From the IMG/VR virus record IMGVR_UViG_3300046028_003153, positions 1 to 33,391 of that record: a DNA stretch of 33,391 nucleotides. The stretch is one strand, 5' to 3'. This stretch comes from a virus. The notes below the pieces were generated by a model. The model saw nothing but the letters and a program-made list of their open reading frames with translations, searched no databases and was not told the origin of the DNA. Position numbers and translations under genes: made by a program. Positions within the stretch are counted from its first letter, which is position 1, and each line of letters begins with the position of its first letter. Shown here piece after piece: positions 20,163 through 30,344 of this stretch.

Positions 20163-23006
20163 CTAAGGTTTGTAATAGAGGCCATTAGCCTTGCGCAGCT
20201 CAACCATCTCAGCAATCCTTGCCTGCAGCGCAGGGTCTTCTTGCTTAAGCTGGCCTTGAGCTGCCTGCATGTATTTACTGTGAACAGACTGCACTGTCTT
20301 CTGTTGGTCATCTAATGACAACATTGTGAAACCAGGCGACAGCATGACATCCATGATGCCTTGCTTAGATGGCAGCTCTTTGCCGTAGATTGTGAGCAAT
20401 CGGTTGTATTGCTCAGCCGTCATCTCGACACCGTCCACCTTTTTGTCTGGCATGCCAACGGGTGAGCCAATGCGCACCAAGGCATCATCAACCAGGCTGA
20501 ACTGTGCAGGGCTTACACGGGTTGGCAGCACCAGCTCCATGGGGTTGCCACGGCTTGTCAGCACTGGGTCGCCCCAAAGGTTCAATGCCTCTGGCAGATC
20601 CGAGTTGAAGTAGGGCAGGCGTGCTTTGTATTTGTTAAACGCTTCAACAAACCCACGCACACCCATCGGCAGCTCAGGATCTGCGCGTGTGTCCTTCCTG
20701 GTTGGATCAGACAGACGCGATATACCAGCAACTAAAGAACTGTAAACGCCAGCTGGTGAGCCGCCTATGACAAACCCGCCAAACTGCTTGACCAGGCCAT
20801 CGACAATCTTCTTGCCATCAACAGCGCCTTGCTGGTTGGTGCCGATCAGCTTGGCCACGTCAGCCACACCCTGCAGATAGGGCTGTTCTTTGATGTATTC
20901 GTACAGGCCATATGTCGCGCCCAGGAACACCTCTTCTACTTTGCTGGCATCGGGCTCGTACTTTGCGTATTCAGCGTAGTCGGCAGCAATGGCCATCAAA
21001 GCGGAGACTGGCTCCATGCCCTGGTAGCTGTAGTAACTGTCGCCAACCTTGATGGAGTAGGGCATCCAGCCGTCACGCATGAGAGCCTCGCGGTCTGCTT
21101 TGCGCTCTGGGCCGCGACCAGTGATGTGGCCCTCGGCTGACAAGGCAGCGTAGGTGGCCAGGAAGGCCGATCCCAGTGTGACCTTGGCCAAAGCCATGTC
21201 GCGGTAGATGCCGCCCTTAGCCACCTCTTCACGCCACTGTGAAGACAGCGGGGCAAACGGTGTGCGCTCAATCACTTGCAAGCCAATGTTGGCTGGTGTC
21301 TTAAAGAACGGCACCACAATTTTTAGCAATGGGTGGTTGAACACCTCTTGCAAATTCTTAAGCGCTGGTGGCAGCTCGGCAGTAAACGTGCCTTTCTGGG
21401 CAAACAGCATGGCCGCTTCGTCCAGGTCTCGCGGTGGGTTTGTAAATAAACCCTCAACCTCAAGCGATGCCTTGGCCATAGCGTCTGTCTCAGACAAGCC
21501 AGACTCAACGCCTTCGCGGTAGACAACCTTACCCCTGCGAGTGATCTGGGTGTTCAGCTCCATGCGGTACAGCACACCCTTGAAGAATTCATCTTCTGTT
21601 AGCAGCGCTCGACCAGGAATGGTTACAGCTGTGCCGTAGTAATCTATGGCCTTGGCAAACCACTTGTCTTGCTCAATACCAAACGCGCCAGAGCTGATCG
21701 TGGGTTCATTGCCGCCACGCTGCATTTCAATCTTGCTCATCAGATCGCTGGGCGCGTTGTTCTTCCAGGCAGTGCTGGCCAACTGCATACCTTCGACGAT
21801 GCCATTGCGCAAAGACTGCACCATGGTCAACGCCTCGTCCATGCCAACCTTTTCGGCCTCGGAGCCTGGCACCAATGACCTCCAGCTTCGCACGCCAGTT
21901 GGCAGCACGTTGCCGTACATGGCCGCGACCATGCGCTCAGGTATTTGATAGGCACCAAACAATGTGTTTGACACCACGTTCTTGGCGTGCGATACAGGTG
22001 AGGACAATAGGCCGTTGATATAGGTGGTAAACCAGACATCCTTCACGCCAGACATCATTGACTTTTCAATCATTGCATTCTGGGCAGCGCGAGACTCTAG
22101 CGACAAATAGCTCTTTGCCATGTCTTGCAAGGCACCGTCACCACCGTACTCATCCAAGACTTGGCGAATGACTTGGGCGTTGCCGTCGCGGGGGATGCGA
22201 AACACGGCCAAAGATCGAGCTGTCTCGGTCTGGATACCCTTGACACCCTTTTGGATTAGGCCGTGGAAGGCCACTTGCTGACGCAGCATGAGCTTGTCAG
22301 CGTCAGTGGCCATGCCAGAGTTGACCAGCTTAAACAACTTGTCTAGCTCATTGGCACTCGACTCCAGCACTTCCAAAGCTTTATAGGTCTCGACAGCGTT
22401 GGCCATCATCTTGCCGTCAGCACCAATCAACCTGGTCAAGAATGATTCGCCAATGCCAGACTCAGCAGCCTTGGCCTTGATCTCATCAAACGTCACAGCC
22501 TTGGTTCTGATGTTCAGCGCATCGGCCACACCAGCCACAATGCCTGCAGCATCCTCGGTCTGGTAGCGCGACAAATTGAATGGCTCATCAGGTGAGCCAC
22601 CGGGCTTGCCTTGAGTAATGCCAAATGTCTGCCTGCGACTAACGGCTGCACCGACAGTGTCTGTCAGTGTTTGGTCTGCTTCTGGAATTAGTTTGTAACG
22701 GCCAGCTTTTGATGCTTCTGGCAAAGAGCCTTCGGCTGCACGCGCAGCTTCTGGCACCAGGTTGCGCTCGGCCTTGGTGCCTTGGCGTGTAACCAGTTTG
22801 CGAATGGCTGCTTCCATGGGGCCGGCAACCTGTATGCCCTCGGTCATGCTGGGTGTACCAGGCTTGTCAGCGGTGAGGACTTCGGTGTCCATTTGTGCCG
22901 GGTCGGCAGGCATGGGTTCCAGCTTGGTTGGATCGGCTGGTGCTGCAGCTGGTGCAGCGGCAGGCAAGATGCTGCTTAGGCGTTGATCAAGTGGTTGAAT
23001 GGCCAT
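20163..23006 (-). CDS. Large ejection / internal virion protein with LPD38-like region
   Basis: This 947-aa product, in the place of T7 gp16, is expected to be packed in the head and injected with the DNA. The N-terminus is Pro/Ala-rich and flexible. The middle contains long helices. Residues about 560-700 carry LKIVVPFFKTPANIGLQVIERTPFAP and GWMPYSIKVGDSYYSYQGMEPVSALMAIAADYAEY, which I associate with the LPD38 polyvalent-protein domain of podoviral internal proteins. The N-terminal lytic transglycosylase of T7 gp16 is not seen. ATG 23006 is chosen over GTG 23009 because GGAG then has proper spacing. Confidence 0.8.
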   Translation of the reverse strand: MAIQPLDQRLSSILPAAAPAAAPADPTKLEPMPADPAQMDTEVLTADKPGTPSMTEGIQVAGPMEAAIRKLVTRQGTKAERNLVPEAARAAEGSLPEASKAGRYKLIPEADQTLTDTVGAAVSRRQTFGITQGKPGGSPDEPFNLSRYQTEDAAGIVAGVADALNIRTKAVTFDEIKAKAAESGIGESFLTRLIGADGKMMANAVETYKALEVLESSANELDKLFKLVNSGMATDADKLMLRQQVAFHGLIQKGVKGIQTETARSLAVFRIPRDGNAQVIRQVLDEYGGDGALQDMAKSYLSLESRAAQNAMIEKSMMSGVKDVWFTTYINGLLSSPVSHAKNVVSNTLFGAYQIPERMVAAMYGNVLPTGVRSWRSLVPGSEAEKVGMDEALTMVQSLRNGIVEGMQLASTAWKNNAPSDLMSKIEMQRGGNEPTISSGAFGIEQDKWFAKAIDYYGTAVTIPGRALLTEDEFFKGVLYRMELNTQITRRGKVVYREGVESGLSETDAMAKASLEVEGLFTNPPRDLDEAAMLFAQKGTFTAELPPALKNLQEVFNHPLLKIVVPFFKTPANIGLQVIERTPFAPLSSQWREEVAKGGIYRDMALAKVTLGSAFLATYAALSAEGHITGRGPERKADREALMRDGWMPYSIKVGDSYYSYQGMEPVSALMAIAADYAEYAKYEPDASKVEEVFLGATYGLYEYIKEQPYLQGVADVAKLIGTNQQGAVDGKKIVDGLVKQFGGFVIGGSPAGVYSSLVAGISRLSDPTRKDTRADPELPMGVRGFVEAFNKYKARLPYFNSDLPEALNLWGDPVLTSRGNPMELVLPTRVSPAQFSLVDDALVRIGSPVGMPDKKVDGVEMTAEQYNRLLTIYGKELPSKQGIMDVMLSPGFTMLSLDDQQKTVQSVHSKYMQAAQGQLKQEDPALQARIAEMVELRKANGLYYKP

Positions 23007-25822
23007 CACTTAGCTCCAGACTGCGGAGCGCGACGGCTCCCGGTTACTTGTTTGCTTGTTCCTGAGTCTTCTTGACTGAGCCGGTCAGATATAAGCCCTC
23101 TAGACTTTGGCTTGACTTCCCTGCTTGTATTTGGTTGCGCAACATTTGCACCGCTGGGTGATTGCTGCCCAGGCGCTGTTCCCGTTCCTTCAACATTTCT
23201 TCCAAGGTAAGCATCGTAGTCACTCCTAAAATAGACTTTGGTGTCGTACCACAGCACTCTGGCATCTGATACGTTTCCATTATCAATTATATCTGTAACT
23301 ACTTTATCAAACAACCTTTGTTTTTCAGCCATTATTGCGGCCCTGTTGCCCACGGTATACGCATCATCAAACTCAGGGATATATTGGAAACGCAGGCCAT
23401 TTAGCCCAGCAGTCTCTGCACCACCAGACTTTGCCTGCACGTTGACGCGGTCGCCAAACCTCATGTCTGTCACATAGGTAAACCCATCAACGCCATATTC
23501 CCGCAGCTTGGCCGTAACTGCAGCCATTTCGGCTGGGGTAATTTTTTGCTTAAAGTAGATTTCAACGCCTGGTCTACTGTTGGGGCCGGTGCCGCTGTTC
23601 ATAACCTTGGAAATAAACACAGCGTCTTGATCGTAGGATTTGCCTTGCTCAACCAAGCGACGCTCAAGCGCAGCAGGGTTAAAGTTCTGCCTGGCCACGA
23701 ACTCAGCATTTAAAGCTCGCTCAGTCTGGCCCATAAATGAGCCGTATGTGTTTGCCAGGTTGTATGTAACCACGCTCTTATCGTTGCGCACAACATCATC
23801 AAACTCAGCTGCCAACTCGGCTTGCGCGTAATTGCTCATGGGTTTACCAGGGCGCTCACCAGATACACCCAAGGCATACCGATCAACATTGGCCTTGGAT
23901 GCCATCAGCTCTTTGCGCATTTCTTCTTTGTTTGCAAGATCCTGTTCGCGCAATGGACTGACCCGGTAATCGTAAGCCTGTTCACCCATTACCGTTTCAC
24001 CCTTACGCCTGCCGGGCGGCTGGAATGATGCGTTAATACCTTTGCGTAATTCATTTACTCTTGTTTGATCTGTGGCACCAGCAAGAGACATTTCATAATC
24101 AAGCGAGCCACCTTCACCGGCCTTGGTTGTCCAGTTGTTGCTTGTCCACTTTTCTTTTTCAATAAACCACGCGACAGCTTGCAGATCATCTGGGCCAAGA
24201 TTCCCGATGTCTGGAGCAACATTTTTGATAATCCCGCTTTTGTTGATTTCGTCTGCTGCTTCTCGGAATACGTCTTGGCCAAAGCCAAACTCGCCACTAA
24301 CTTTTGGATCAAATAAAGTTGACCCTTTAGAGTGAGCGCCACCCACACCTTTTTCTGCTGGCGGTGGGATTCTTGGCAAGTCGGCCAACCGTCGCAGCAT
24401 CCTGGCTGCCCAGACATCAATGGTTGCCTCATTAGTCAAGCCAATTAAATTGCCAGTAAAGTTAGGAGTCTTAGGTGAATCCCCAGCTTTGATTGAGCGA
24501 AACATGTCAAGCAAAGCGCCCATGGTTGCCGGGCTGTTTGTATTAAACAATTTACCGGCATCACTCTTGATCAATTCAAAATCACCGGCTTTGTCTAAAG
24601 CTGTCAAAGTTTCGGGATCTACTGGCTGACCTTTAGCAATCCTTTGCTCAAGGGCTGCTAGCGTTTGATCGTAATCACCTCGGCTAAATTTAGTGAGAAC
24701 TGTTACAGCGTTTTTAAAGTTTTGGCGTACGTCTGTTTGTGCTGACGTTGTGCCTAATACATCTGCAAACACATCACCAATGCCGCCAAACTCAGAGCGC
24801 AATCTGTCGCGCATGGTTCTGTACCAGCTGGCTTCTGCCAAAATATCCAGCGCAGCTTTATCTCCGGCACCCGCACGGTCAACAACAGTCTGCACTTCAT
24901 CTAAAACACGCGATGACATTGTGGCTTGCCATGCTTCAACTGGCACATCTGCTGGCGGTGTATGAAAGTCATACGGTATTGCTTTTGGCTCAACTTCGAC
25001 TTTTATGTATTTGCCTGCTTTGTCAAATTTTGGCTGTACTTTGTTGATTTCAATTGGGGCCCATCCATCAGCCTCTAGATAGTTTGATTTAAGGTTTGTT
25101 GCCACATCAGTGGCTTCTTGCTTAATACCTTGTTTGCGGCCAGCACCAGCGCTTATGACGGCTTTTTCCTGTCGGTTTAAAGCTGGGGCTTGCATGCTGC
25201 CTGGGCCAGACTCAACAATGCCCAAACCACGGGCAGGCATACCGCTTCTTTCCAGCGCATTCATAGTCATCTCGGCTGCTTTTGGAATTAGTGGCTTGGC
25301 AGCTTTGACCGTACCGGCCACGCCTGGAATCAGTCCTAGTACAGCGCCACCAGTTTGCATGGCAGCTGTGCCGTAGTTGCCTTGCTGTGCTGATGTGATT
25401 GCATCCTCACCCATACGCACAGCTTCTTGTGTTTGCAAGCCAGTACCTAGAAAGGGCACAACGTCTGCAAAACCAAGGTTTAAAGGTAGGTTGCTACTAG
25501 GGCCGCCTAAAAGGGTTTGCGCGTTCTGACGGGCTTTATAGCGATCCACGCCCATGCCTTCAAAACCAGCCTGTAAAAAGCTGGCCAGGCGCTCTCGCAC
25601 CGTAGGGTCGTACTCTTTCATCGTGTCAGGTGAACGGCCACTGTACGCACTTTCCGGCAAACCCCTAGATCCAACCTCGGCCACGAGGATGTCGCCAGGT
25701 CGCTGGCCAGGAGCCATTGGTCTGTCAGGCTGTGCTGCCGTATCAGGCTCCATCGGTTCTGTTGGAAACTGTACTGCCGTCAGAGCCGACAGATATTTGT
25801 TTTCAATTGCATTGAAGGCCAT
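23006..25822 (-). CDS. Large internal virion protein, 938 aa
   Basis: This second large protein of the ejection set has no enzyme motif I can identify. It begins with a Pro/Arg-rich segment, has a Gly/Ala-rich apolar stretch near 150-180 that could act in membrane passage, and mixed alpha/beta regions. One is FTGNLIGLTNEATIDVWAARMLRRL, a pattern seen in other phage structural proteins, and another at about 740-810 has KVMNSGTGPNSRPGVEIYFKQKITPAEM. It is joined to the 578-aa gene by TAATG and to the 947-aa gene by TGATG. Placement between two ejection proteins supports the role; sequence support is weaker. Confidence 0.7.
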   Translation of the reverse strand: MAFNAIENKYLSALTAVQFPTEPMEPDTAAQPDRPMAPGQRPGDILVAEVGSRGLPESAYSGRSPDTMKEYDPTVRERLASFLQAGFEGMGVDRYKARQNAQTLLGGPSSNLPLNLGFADVVPFLGTGLQTQEAVRMGEDAITSAQQGNYGTAAMQTGGAVLGLIPGVAGTVKAAKPLIPKAAEMTMNALERSGMPARGLGIVESGPGSMQAPALNRQEKAVISAGAGRKQGIKQEATDVATNLKSNYLEADGWAPIEINKVQPKFDKAGKYIKVEVEPKAIPYDFHTPPADVPVEAWQATMSSRVLDEVQTVVDRAGAGDKAALDILAEASWYRTMRDRLRSEFGGIGDVFADVLGTTSAQTDVRQNFKNAVTVLTKFSRGDYDQTLAALEQRIAKGQPVDPETLTALDKAGDFELIKSDAGKLFNTNSPATMGALLDMFRSIKAGDSPKTPNFTGNLIGLTNEATIDVWAARMLRRLADLPRIPPPAEKGVGGAHSKGSTLFDPKVSGEFGFGQDVFREAADEINKSGIIKNVAPDIGNLGPDDLQAVAWFIEKEKWTSNNWTTKAGEGGSLDYEMSLAGATDQTRVNELRKGINASFQPPGRRKGETVMGEQAYDYRVSPLREQDLANKEEMRKELMASKANVDRYALGVSGERPGKPMSNYAQAELAAEFDDVVRNDKSVVTYNLANTYGSFMGQTERALNAEFVARQNFNPAALERRLVEQGKSYDQDAVFISKVMNSGTGPNSRPGVEIYFKQKITPAEMAAVTAKLREYGVDGFTYVTDMRFGDRVNVQAKSGGAETAGLNGLRFQYIPEFDDAYTVGNRAAIMAEKQRLFDKVVTDIIDNGNVSDARVLWYDTKVYFRSDYDAYLGRNVEGTGTAPGQQSPSGANVAQPNTSREVKPKSRGLISDRLSQEDSGTSKQVTGSRRAPQSGAK

Positions 25823-27558
25823 TACAGATTCCCTTCTGCCTGGTCAAGCAGACGCTTAATTTGTGTGATTTCTTGTGGCTTGAGCTTTTTGCTTTGCTCT
25901 AAAGCAGGCAGGGTATCGCGTGTGATTTTGCCGCCAGCCTTCTTTTCCCAGACAGTCTCAAGCGTGCGCTGGGCAGCCTTAGCCTGCTCAGTGTTCCGGC
26001 TGGTTTCAACCTCTTTTGAGATCTGGTCAAGAATTGCCTTGGGCTGCAAAAACTTGCCTTCGGCTGTGGCTTGTGACTGGATTGCCTGGGCCTTTGACTT
26101 TAGCTGCTGTAGGCGCTGAAACTCTTGGCCTTTGGGATCAATGATAGTCACTGCACCAGGCGTGGTCGGAATGCCAGCCAATCTGGCCAGCCCCGTATTT
26201 AGCTCTTGCCCGTCGCGTCTGTCTTCACCCATGAAGAACTTCAGCGCTCCGACCTTTTGCTTTGCGTTTAATGTGTTGTTGCCCATGATCTGCTCAGGGC
26301 TAGTCACGGTGCCATTGAAGATGCCGTTCAATATGTTGAACTCAGCAAGCGGGTTGCCCTCTTTGCTTGGCTCCAGTAAGTCTTTAAGTACACCCAGCGG
26401 CACAGCGTCTGGTGATCTTCTTGCAAGTGCTGCAATATCGTTGGCAAATTGTTTGCGCGTTGGGCTGCCTTCTGGGGCTGCAACAGCCTTTTCATACAGC
26501 GGCACAAACTCTAGGACGGCTGCACGTTTGTCAGCTGCAATCTTCGTGTTAATGGCAGAGTTACGCGCATTTACAGCAACCATGTAGTTGGCAGAAACTT
26601 TTTCTATGCTGCCATAGTCTGACACCAACATGCCCTTGACCAGGTCGCTCATCCGGCCCACATTGCCAACTTGAATGTTTTTAAGTGTGGCCTCGGTGTC
26701 GGCCATTGCGGTCTCGTCTGTAAGAAGAAACTTAGTTACAGCATTGATCTTGGCTCCCTTAAGAGCTGCTTCAAACTTATCGCTGTATTGTTTTTGTACT
26801 TGTACATCACCAAGGAGCAAAGCACTGGTGGTAATTGTTGACCGATACACATCAGCCAAATCCTCAATGCTGCGCTTTTGCTGTGTTTTTGGATCAACCC
26901 AGAAACCTTGTGACACAGCTGCTTCAAGCAATCGTGTGCTGTTGTCAAAGTCAGCATCAAACTTAGCCAGGCGCTGCGCTTTCTCTCGCTTCATCTCAAA
27001 CTCAGCTGCCTTGGCCAGCACGGTGTTGCCCATGGTGGCACTGGTGGCTCTAAACTTAAGTGAAGCTTCTGGGTCAATCTGGGACAAGCTGCGGCTAAAT
27101 CCATCCATCATGGTGGTCAGCTTGTTTTGCACTTGCTCGGTAGTAGCCTTACCCATTTCCACTGCGGTAAGCATGCCGGTCATCTGGCTTCGAGCTTCCA
27201 TCTCAAACGTACTGGACAGCTCAAATGATCTGGCTTTGCGCACCGCCTGGTCAAAAATGTTCAGAGCGCCACCAGACTTCATTGCGCCCAGGTCGCCCAT
27301 CTTTGCCGCCTGCAGCTGCTCATCTGTCAAAGGGTTGTCGGCAGCGTACTGCAACCCAGCCTCACTGGCTGCCGTCTTGGCAATGCCAAACAGCTGGTTG
27401 CTTAGTCGATCCAAAGTCTGAGCCACAGTACCTTGGTATTGAGCTGCAGCCTTTAGGCCCACATAGTCAACTTGCGGTGCATTGACAGTTGGCAATACAG
27501 CACCAGGAATGCCTGCTGCCTCGACTCTGCCGGACTGAAGGAGTGGTAGGTCTGCCAT
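25822..27558 (-). CDS. Internal virion / ejection protein (T7 gp15-like position)
   Basis: The 578-aa product is helical throughout, with long Ala/Lys/Glu/Gln segments and few aromatic residues, as in T7 gp15-type core proteins that form part of the ejected trans-envelope channel. The N-terminus has a VEAAGIPGAVLPTVNAPQVDYVGLKAAAQYQ segment of a kind I associate with podoviral internal proteins. It lies directly after the gp14-like gene, the same order as in T7 (14, 15, 16). No catalytic motif is seen. Confidence 0.75.
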   Translation of the reverse strand: MADLPLLQSGRVEAAGIPGAVLPTVNAPQVDYVGLKAAAQYQGTVAQTLDRLSNQLFGIAKTAASEAGLQYAADNPLTDEQLQAAKMGDLGAMKSGGALNIFDQAVRKARSFELSSTFEMEARSQMTGMLTAVEMGKATTEQVQNKLTTMMDGFSRSLSQIDPEASLKFRATSATMGNTVLAKAAEFEMKREKAQRLAKFDADFDNSTRLLEAAVSQGFWVDPKTQQKRSIEDLADVYRSTITTSALLLGDVQVQKQYSDKFEAALKGAKINAVTKFLLTDETAMADTEATLKNIQVGNVGRMSDLVKGMLVSDYGSIEKVSANYMVAVNARNSAINTKIAADKRAAVLEFVPLYEKAVAAPEGSPTRKQFANDIAALARRSPDAVPLGVLKDLLEPSKEGNPLAEFNILNGIFNGTVTSPEQIMGNNTLNAKQKVGALKFFMGEDRRDGQELNTGLARLAGIPTTPGAVTIIDPKGQEFQRLQQLKSKAQAIQSQATAEGKFLQPKAILDQISKEVETSRNTEQAKAAQRTLETVWEKKAGGKITRDTLPALEQSKKLKPQEITQIKRLLDQAEGNL

Positions 27559-27561
27559 GGT

Positions 27562-28365
27562 TTAACTTGTAAATGGGTTTCTAACAGTCTGAGCAAAGTT
27601 CAGACCACCTTGCAGTAGTGTTGCACCTGAGAGTACGCCACCACTTTCCACAGCGTATTTGCCGGCCAAACGCATCTGGCTGGCTTGAGCTTCTGCTGCA
27701 CTCATTGTCAATTCAGCCTGTTCTTTAGATGCCAAGATCATTGCACCAGCATCCTCAAATCCTAAAATTCGAGCAGTCAAAGCATTAAGGTTTGACATGC
27801 CTACGTCGCGGTAAGTAGCACTTACATTGGCAAGCTGGACATTAGCAGCAGATCCTTCGTTGTAAACAATGCCATTGGCTGCAGCACGGGCACGCACAGC
27901 CGCATTAGAGCGCTCCATGCCTCTCAGCAAAGTGTTGCCTTGAATGGTGTAGTTCAGCGCCTGGCGCTCGGCAGAGAGCAGCTTGCGACCAGCTTGGATG
28001 GCCGCATATTTTTGATCTTGATCGGTGCGCAGCTGTGCCAGGCGTAATGTGTCTAAAGCCTGTACCTCGTACAAACCCTGCTGATATATGGCAGCAGTCT
28101 TTTGAGCGCCAGCTGCTGTAATGGCTGTAGCCAATTGCAAGTAAGGTGCAGCTGCATTCATGCCAGACTGCAAACCGGTAAACACTGTACCAGCCACGCT
28201 TGCTACTTTGCTTCCAGCATTGATGATGCTGGCCCAGTCAGTGCTATTAAAACTAGTGTCAAACACCCCACCTGCGTTTGTGAAAGCCGTGTCCCAAGAA
28301 GAAATTCCAGACTGGACATTCTCTCCAAGAAACGCACCATCAGTAAAAGTAAAGCCTTCTCCCAT
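27562..28365 (-). CDS. Internal virion protein (T7 gp14-like)
   Basis: The 267-aa product has an N-terminal region with Gly/Ser and aromatic residues, then apolar segments (SVAGTVFTGLQSGMNAAAPYLQLATAITAAGA), followed by a long helix with QALNYTIQGNTLLRGMERSNAAVRARAAANGI, a pattern found in gp14-type ejection proteins that form the outer-membrane part of the channel. Start 28365 is preferred over 28368: GGAGG then lies six bases upstream, and the ATG overlaps the nozzle stop as TGATG. Confidence 0.8.
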   Translation of the reverse strand: MGEGFTFTDGAFLGENVQSGISSWDTAFTNAGGVFDTSFNSTDWASIINAGSKVASVAGTVFTGLQSGMNAAAPYLQLATAITAAGAQKTAAIYQQGLYEVQALDTLRLAQLRTDQDQKYAAIQAGRKLLSAERQALNYTIQGNTLLRGMERSNAAVRARAAANGIVYNEGSAANVQLANVSATYRDVGMSNLNALTARILGFEDAGAMILASKEQAELTMSAAEAQASQMRLAGKYAVESGGVLSGATLLQGGLNFAQTVRNPFTS

Positions 28366-30344
28366 CATGTACCTCCAGTCACTGCGATCTTGTACTCAAG
28401 ACCAAGCAGGGTCATCTTGAGCGGCAAGCTCTGTGAAATTTCTATACTCGCTTCTCGGCTGTAACCAAGCACGCCATTGACGCGCTTGCTGCCGGTAAAG
28501 GTAGGCTCAGGCAAGTTGAGCAACGGGTTGTCAAATGTGCGGAATGGCACAGGGTTTTGGTTTAGCGCAAGGTGCTGCGTGTTGTCTACCAAAGCATTGA
28601 TCTCGACAATGCGCTTTTTAAAACCAATCCTGGTGCCTGTTTGCAGCTTGACCTCAACTGGCATGGTCTTGGCAAATACGGTAAACGGCAGGCCGACCTC
28701 GTAACTGGTCGTAGACTCGCGGTCAAACGTGACAGCCCCACCGCCACTTACAGTTTCATTGCCCTGCGGAACGCCATCACAAATGACGTTAAGAGCTTTG
28801 CCAATGTGTGGCAACCCAGACCCAACACCGCCTGCTGAACCGCCAATAAAAGCACAATCAGTAAATCGATCAAAGCTAAACAGCTCGACAAAAAATTTGT
28901 TGGTGCTGTTGAATGTGCGTCTGACAACTGCATAGATGTCGGTCACATCGATGCTGACATCCTTAAACAATCCGTCAGTAATGAACTCAGAAGGCGCGGT
29001 AATTTGCTGCGAGCGCATGATACTAAACGCAGCCATAGTGCCATCATTGTCATTGACCATCAAAAGCAAGTCGCCTTCGTCTGTGCTGTTAGCCCGACGC
29101 AAAGCCATCCTGGTTGGGCCTTTAAGCAAGTGGCCAGCAAGCAAGGAGATGCGCTGCGTCACATACGTCAGCTGCGTATCAGAGAATAAGAACTCGTTGA
29201 TTGACTTACCCTGGCGCTGGATGTACACAGTGCCAGACTCTAGGGACTGCACACGGGTGCCAGGCTTAATGCCATTACGGCTCACGCCCTTAAAGGTCAG
29301 GGTAAGCGGGGTGATCGGCTCGGTACCAGCTTGTGGCACATAGAACTCAGCGCCAGTTGTAAACACTTGCAAGTCACGGCCAGAGATCATGTCAACGATG
29401 ACGTTGAGCGAGCTGGTGTCCAGGGTGGCTTCAACAGCATCATCATCAAATGCCTCTGTTGGCATGAACTCATCAAAGATTCCAATCTTGCTACCCCAAA
29501 TTGTGGATGGGCGAGACTTAGAGCCACCAAAGTACAGACGGCCCTCATGGAAAGTCACTGTGCGTGGCCACCCCTTGCCGCTGCTCCACACATCTTCGTA
29601 GCCTGATTCGATCTCCCAGCTGCCCTGGGCAATGTTACTGGTGTCAAAAAATGGATACTCAGTGACGGCTTTGACAGAAGTAACTGAGATGTACTGAATG
29701 ATCCGCGCACGGCCCTGGGGTGATGCGTTGATGTATTGACCAACACTACCCGCGCTAAATGCTGAGTGCTGCGATGTCAACGTCACATTGCCAGAGACAG
29801 CGCTGGGCGTTAAGTGGCCAGCTGTCGGAGTTGTTGTTGTTAGGGTAAACGCATATTTTGGGATGTTTGAAAACGTATTTGTACTGATTGTCCAACTCGA
29901 ATCAGTACCGCCTCGCACTAGCCTAACAGGGGCCAGGTCAGGGTGAACGATAAACATTGTGTCAGCAGACTGAGTCCAGTTGAGCTGACTAAGCATTGCG
30001 CTGGTGACACCAGTAGAAAGGTATGGGTCGGCACCACCGTTGATGGCTGTGATCTGAACACCGTCTTTAAAGACGTACATGCGCTGATGGACAAAGCAAA
30101 GCATGTAGCTGTCGTCAACACTAAATTCAAACGGCACCAGGCGTACACCATCTGCTGCAGAGCTTGGCAGCTCAGCAATGTGCTTTAGACCAGGACGACG
30201 ACGAATGCCGCCTTGAGGCTGCACAACAACATTGGTAGCCTTGGCCAGCGCGTTGTTGTACTGAGCCAGATCGATGCGCGAACGCAGCAATGGATCTAAC
30301 TCGCCAGAGCTAAAGTTGGTTTGGATGTCAACAAAGCGTGGCAT
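28365..30344 (-). CDS. Tail tubular protein B / nozzle (T7 gp12-like)
   Basis: The 659-aa protein has the opening typical of podoviral nozzle and tail-stabilisation proteins: FVDIQTNFSSGELDPLLRSRIDLAQYNNALAKATNVVVQPQGGIRRRPGLKHIAEL (about 4-59), followed by beta-rich blocks including FHEGRLYFGGSKSRPSTIWGSKIG near 265-290. It closes the distal end of the short tail and holds DNA until infection. Its start overlaps the tail tube A stop (TGATG), and it precedes the ejection proteins as in T7. Confidence 0.92.
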   Translation of the reverse strand: MPRFVDIQTNFSSGELDPLLRSRIDLAQYNNALAKATNVVVQPQGGIRRRPGLKHIAELPSSAADGVRLVPFEFSVDDSYMLCFVHQRMYVFKDGVQITAINGGADPYLSTGVTSAMLSQLNWTQSADTMFIVHPDLAPVRLVRGGTDSSWTISTNTFSNIPKYAFTLTTTTPTAGHLTPSAVSGNVTLTSQHSAFSAGSVGQYINASPQGRARIIQYISVTSVKAVTEYPFFDTSNIAQGSWEIESGYEDVWSSGKGWPRTVTFHEGRLYFGGSKSRPSTIWGSKIGIFDEFMPTEAFDDDAVEATLDTSSLNVIVDMISGRDLQVFTTGAEFYVPQAGTEPITPLTLTFKGVSRNGIKPGTRVQSLESGTVYIQRQGKSINEFLFSDTQLTYVTQRISLLAGHLLKGPTRMALRRANSTDEGDLLLMVNDNDGTMAAFSIMRSQQITAPSEFITDGLFKDVSIDVTDIYAVVRRTFNSTNKFFVELFSFDRFTDCAFIGGSAGGVGSGLPHIGKALNVICDGVPQGNETVSGGGAVTFDRESTTSYEVGLPFTVFAKTMPVEVKLQTGTRIGFKKRIVEINALVDNTQHLALNQNPVPFRTFDNPLLNLPEPTFTGSKRVNGVLGYSREASIEISQSLPLKMTLLGLEYKIAVTGGT

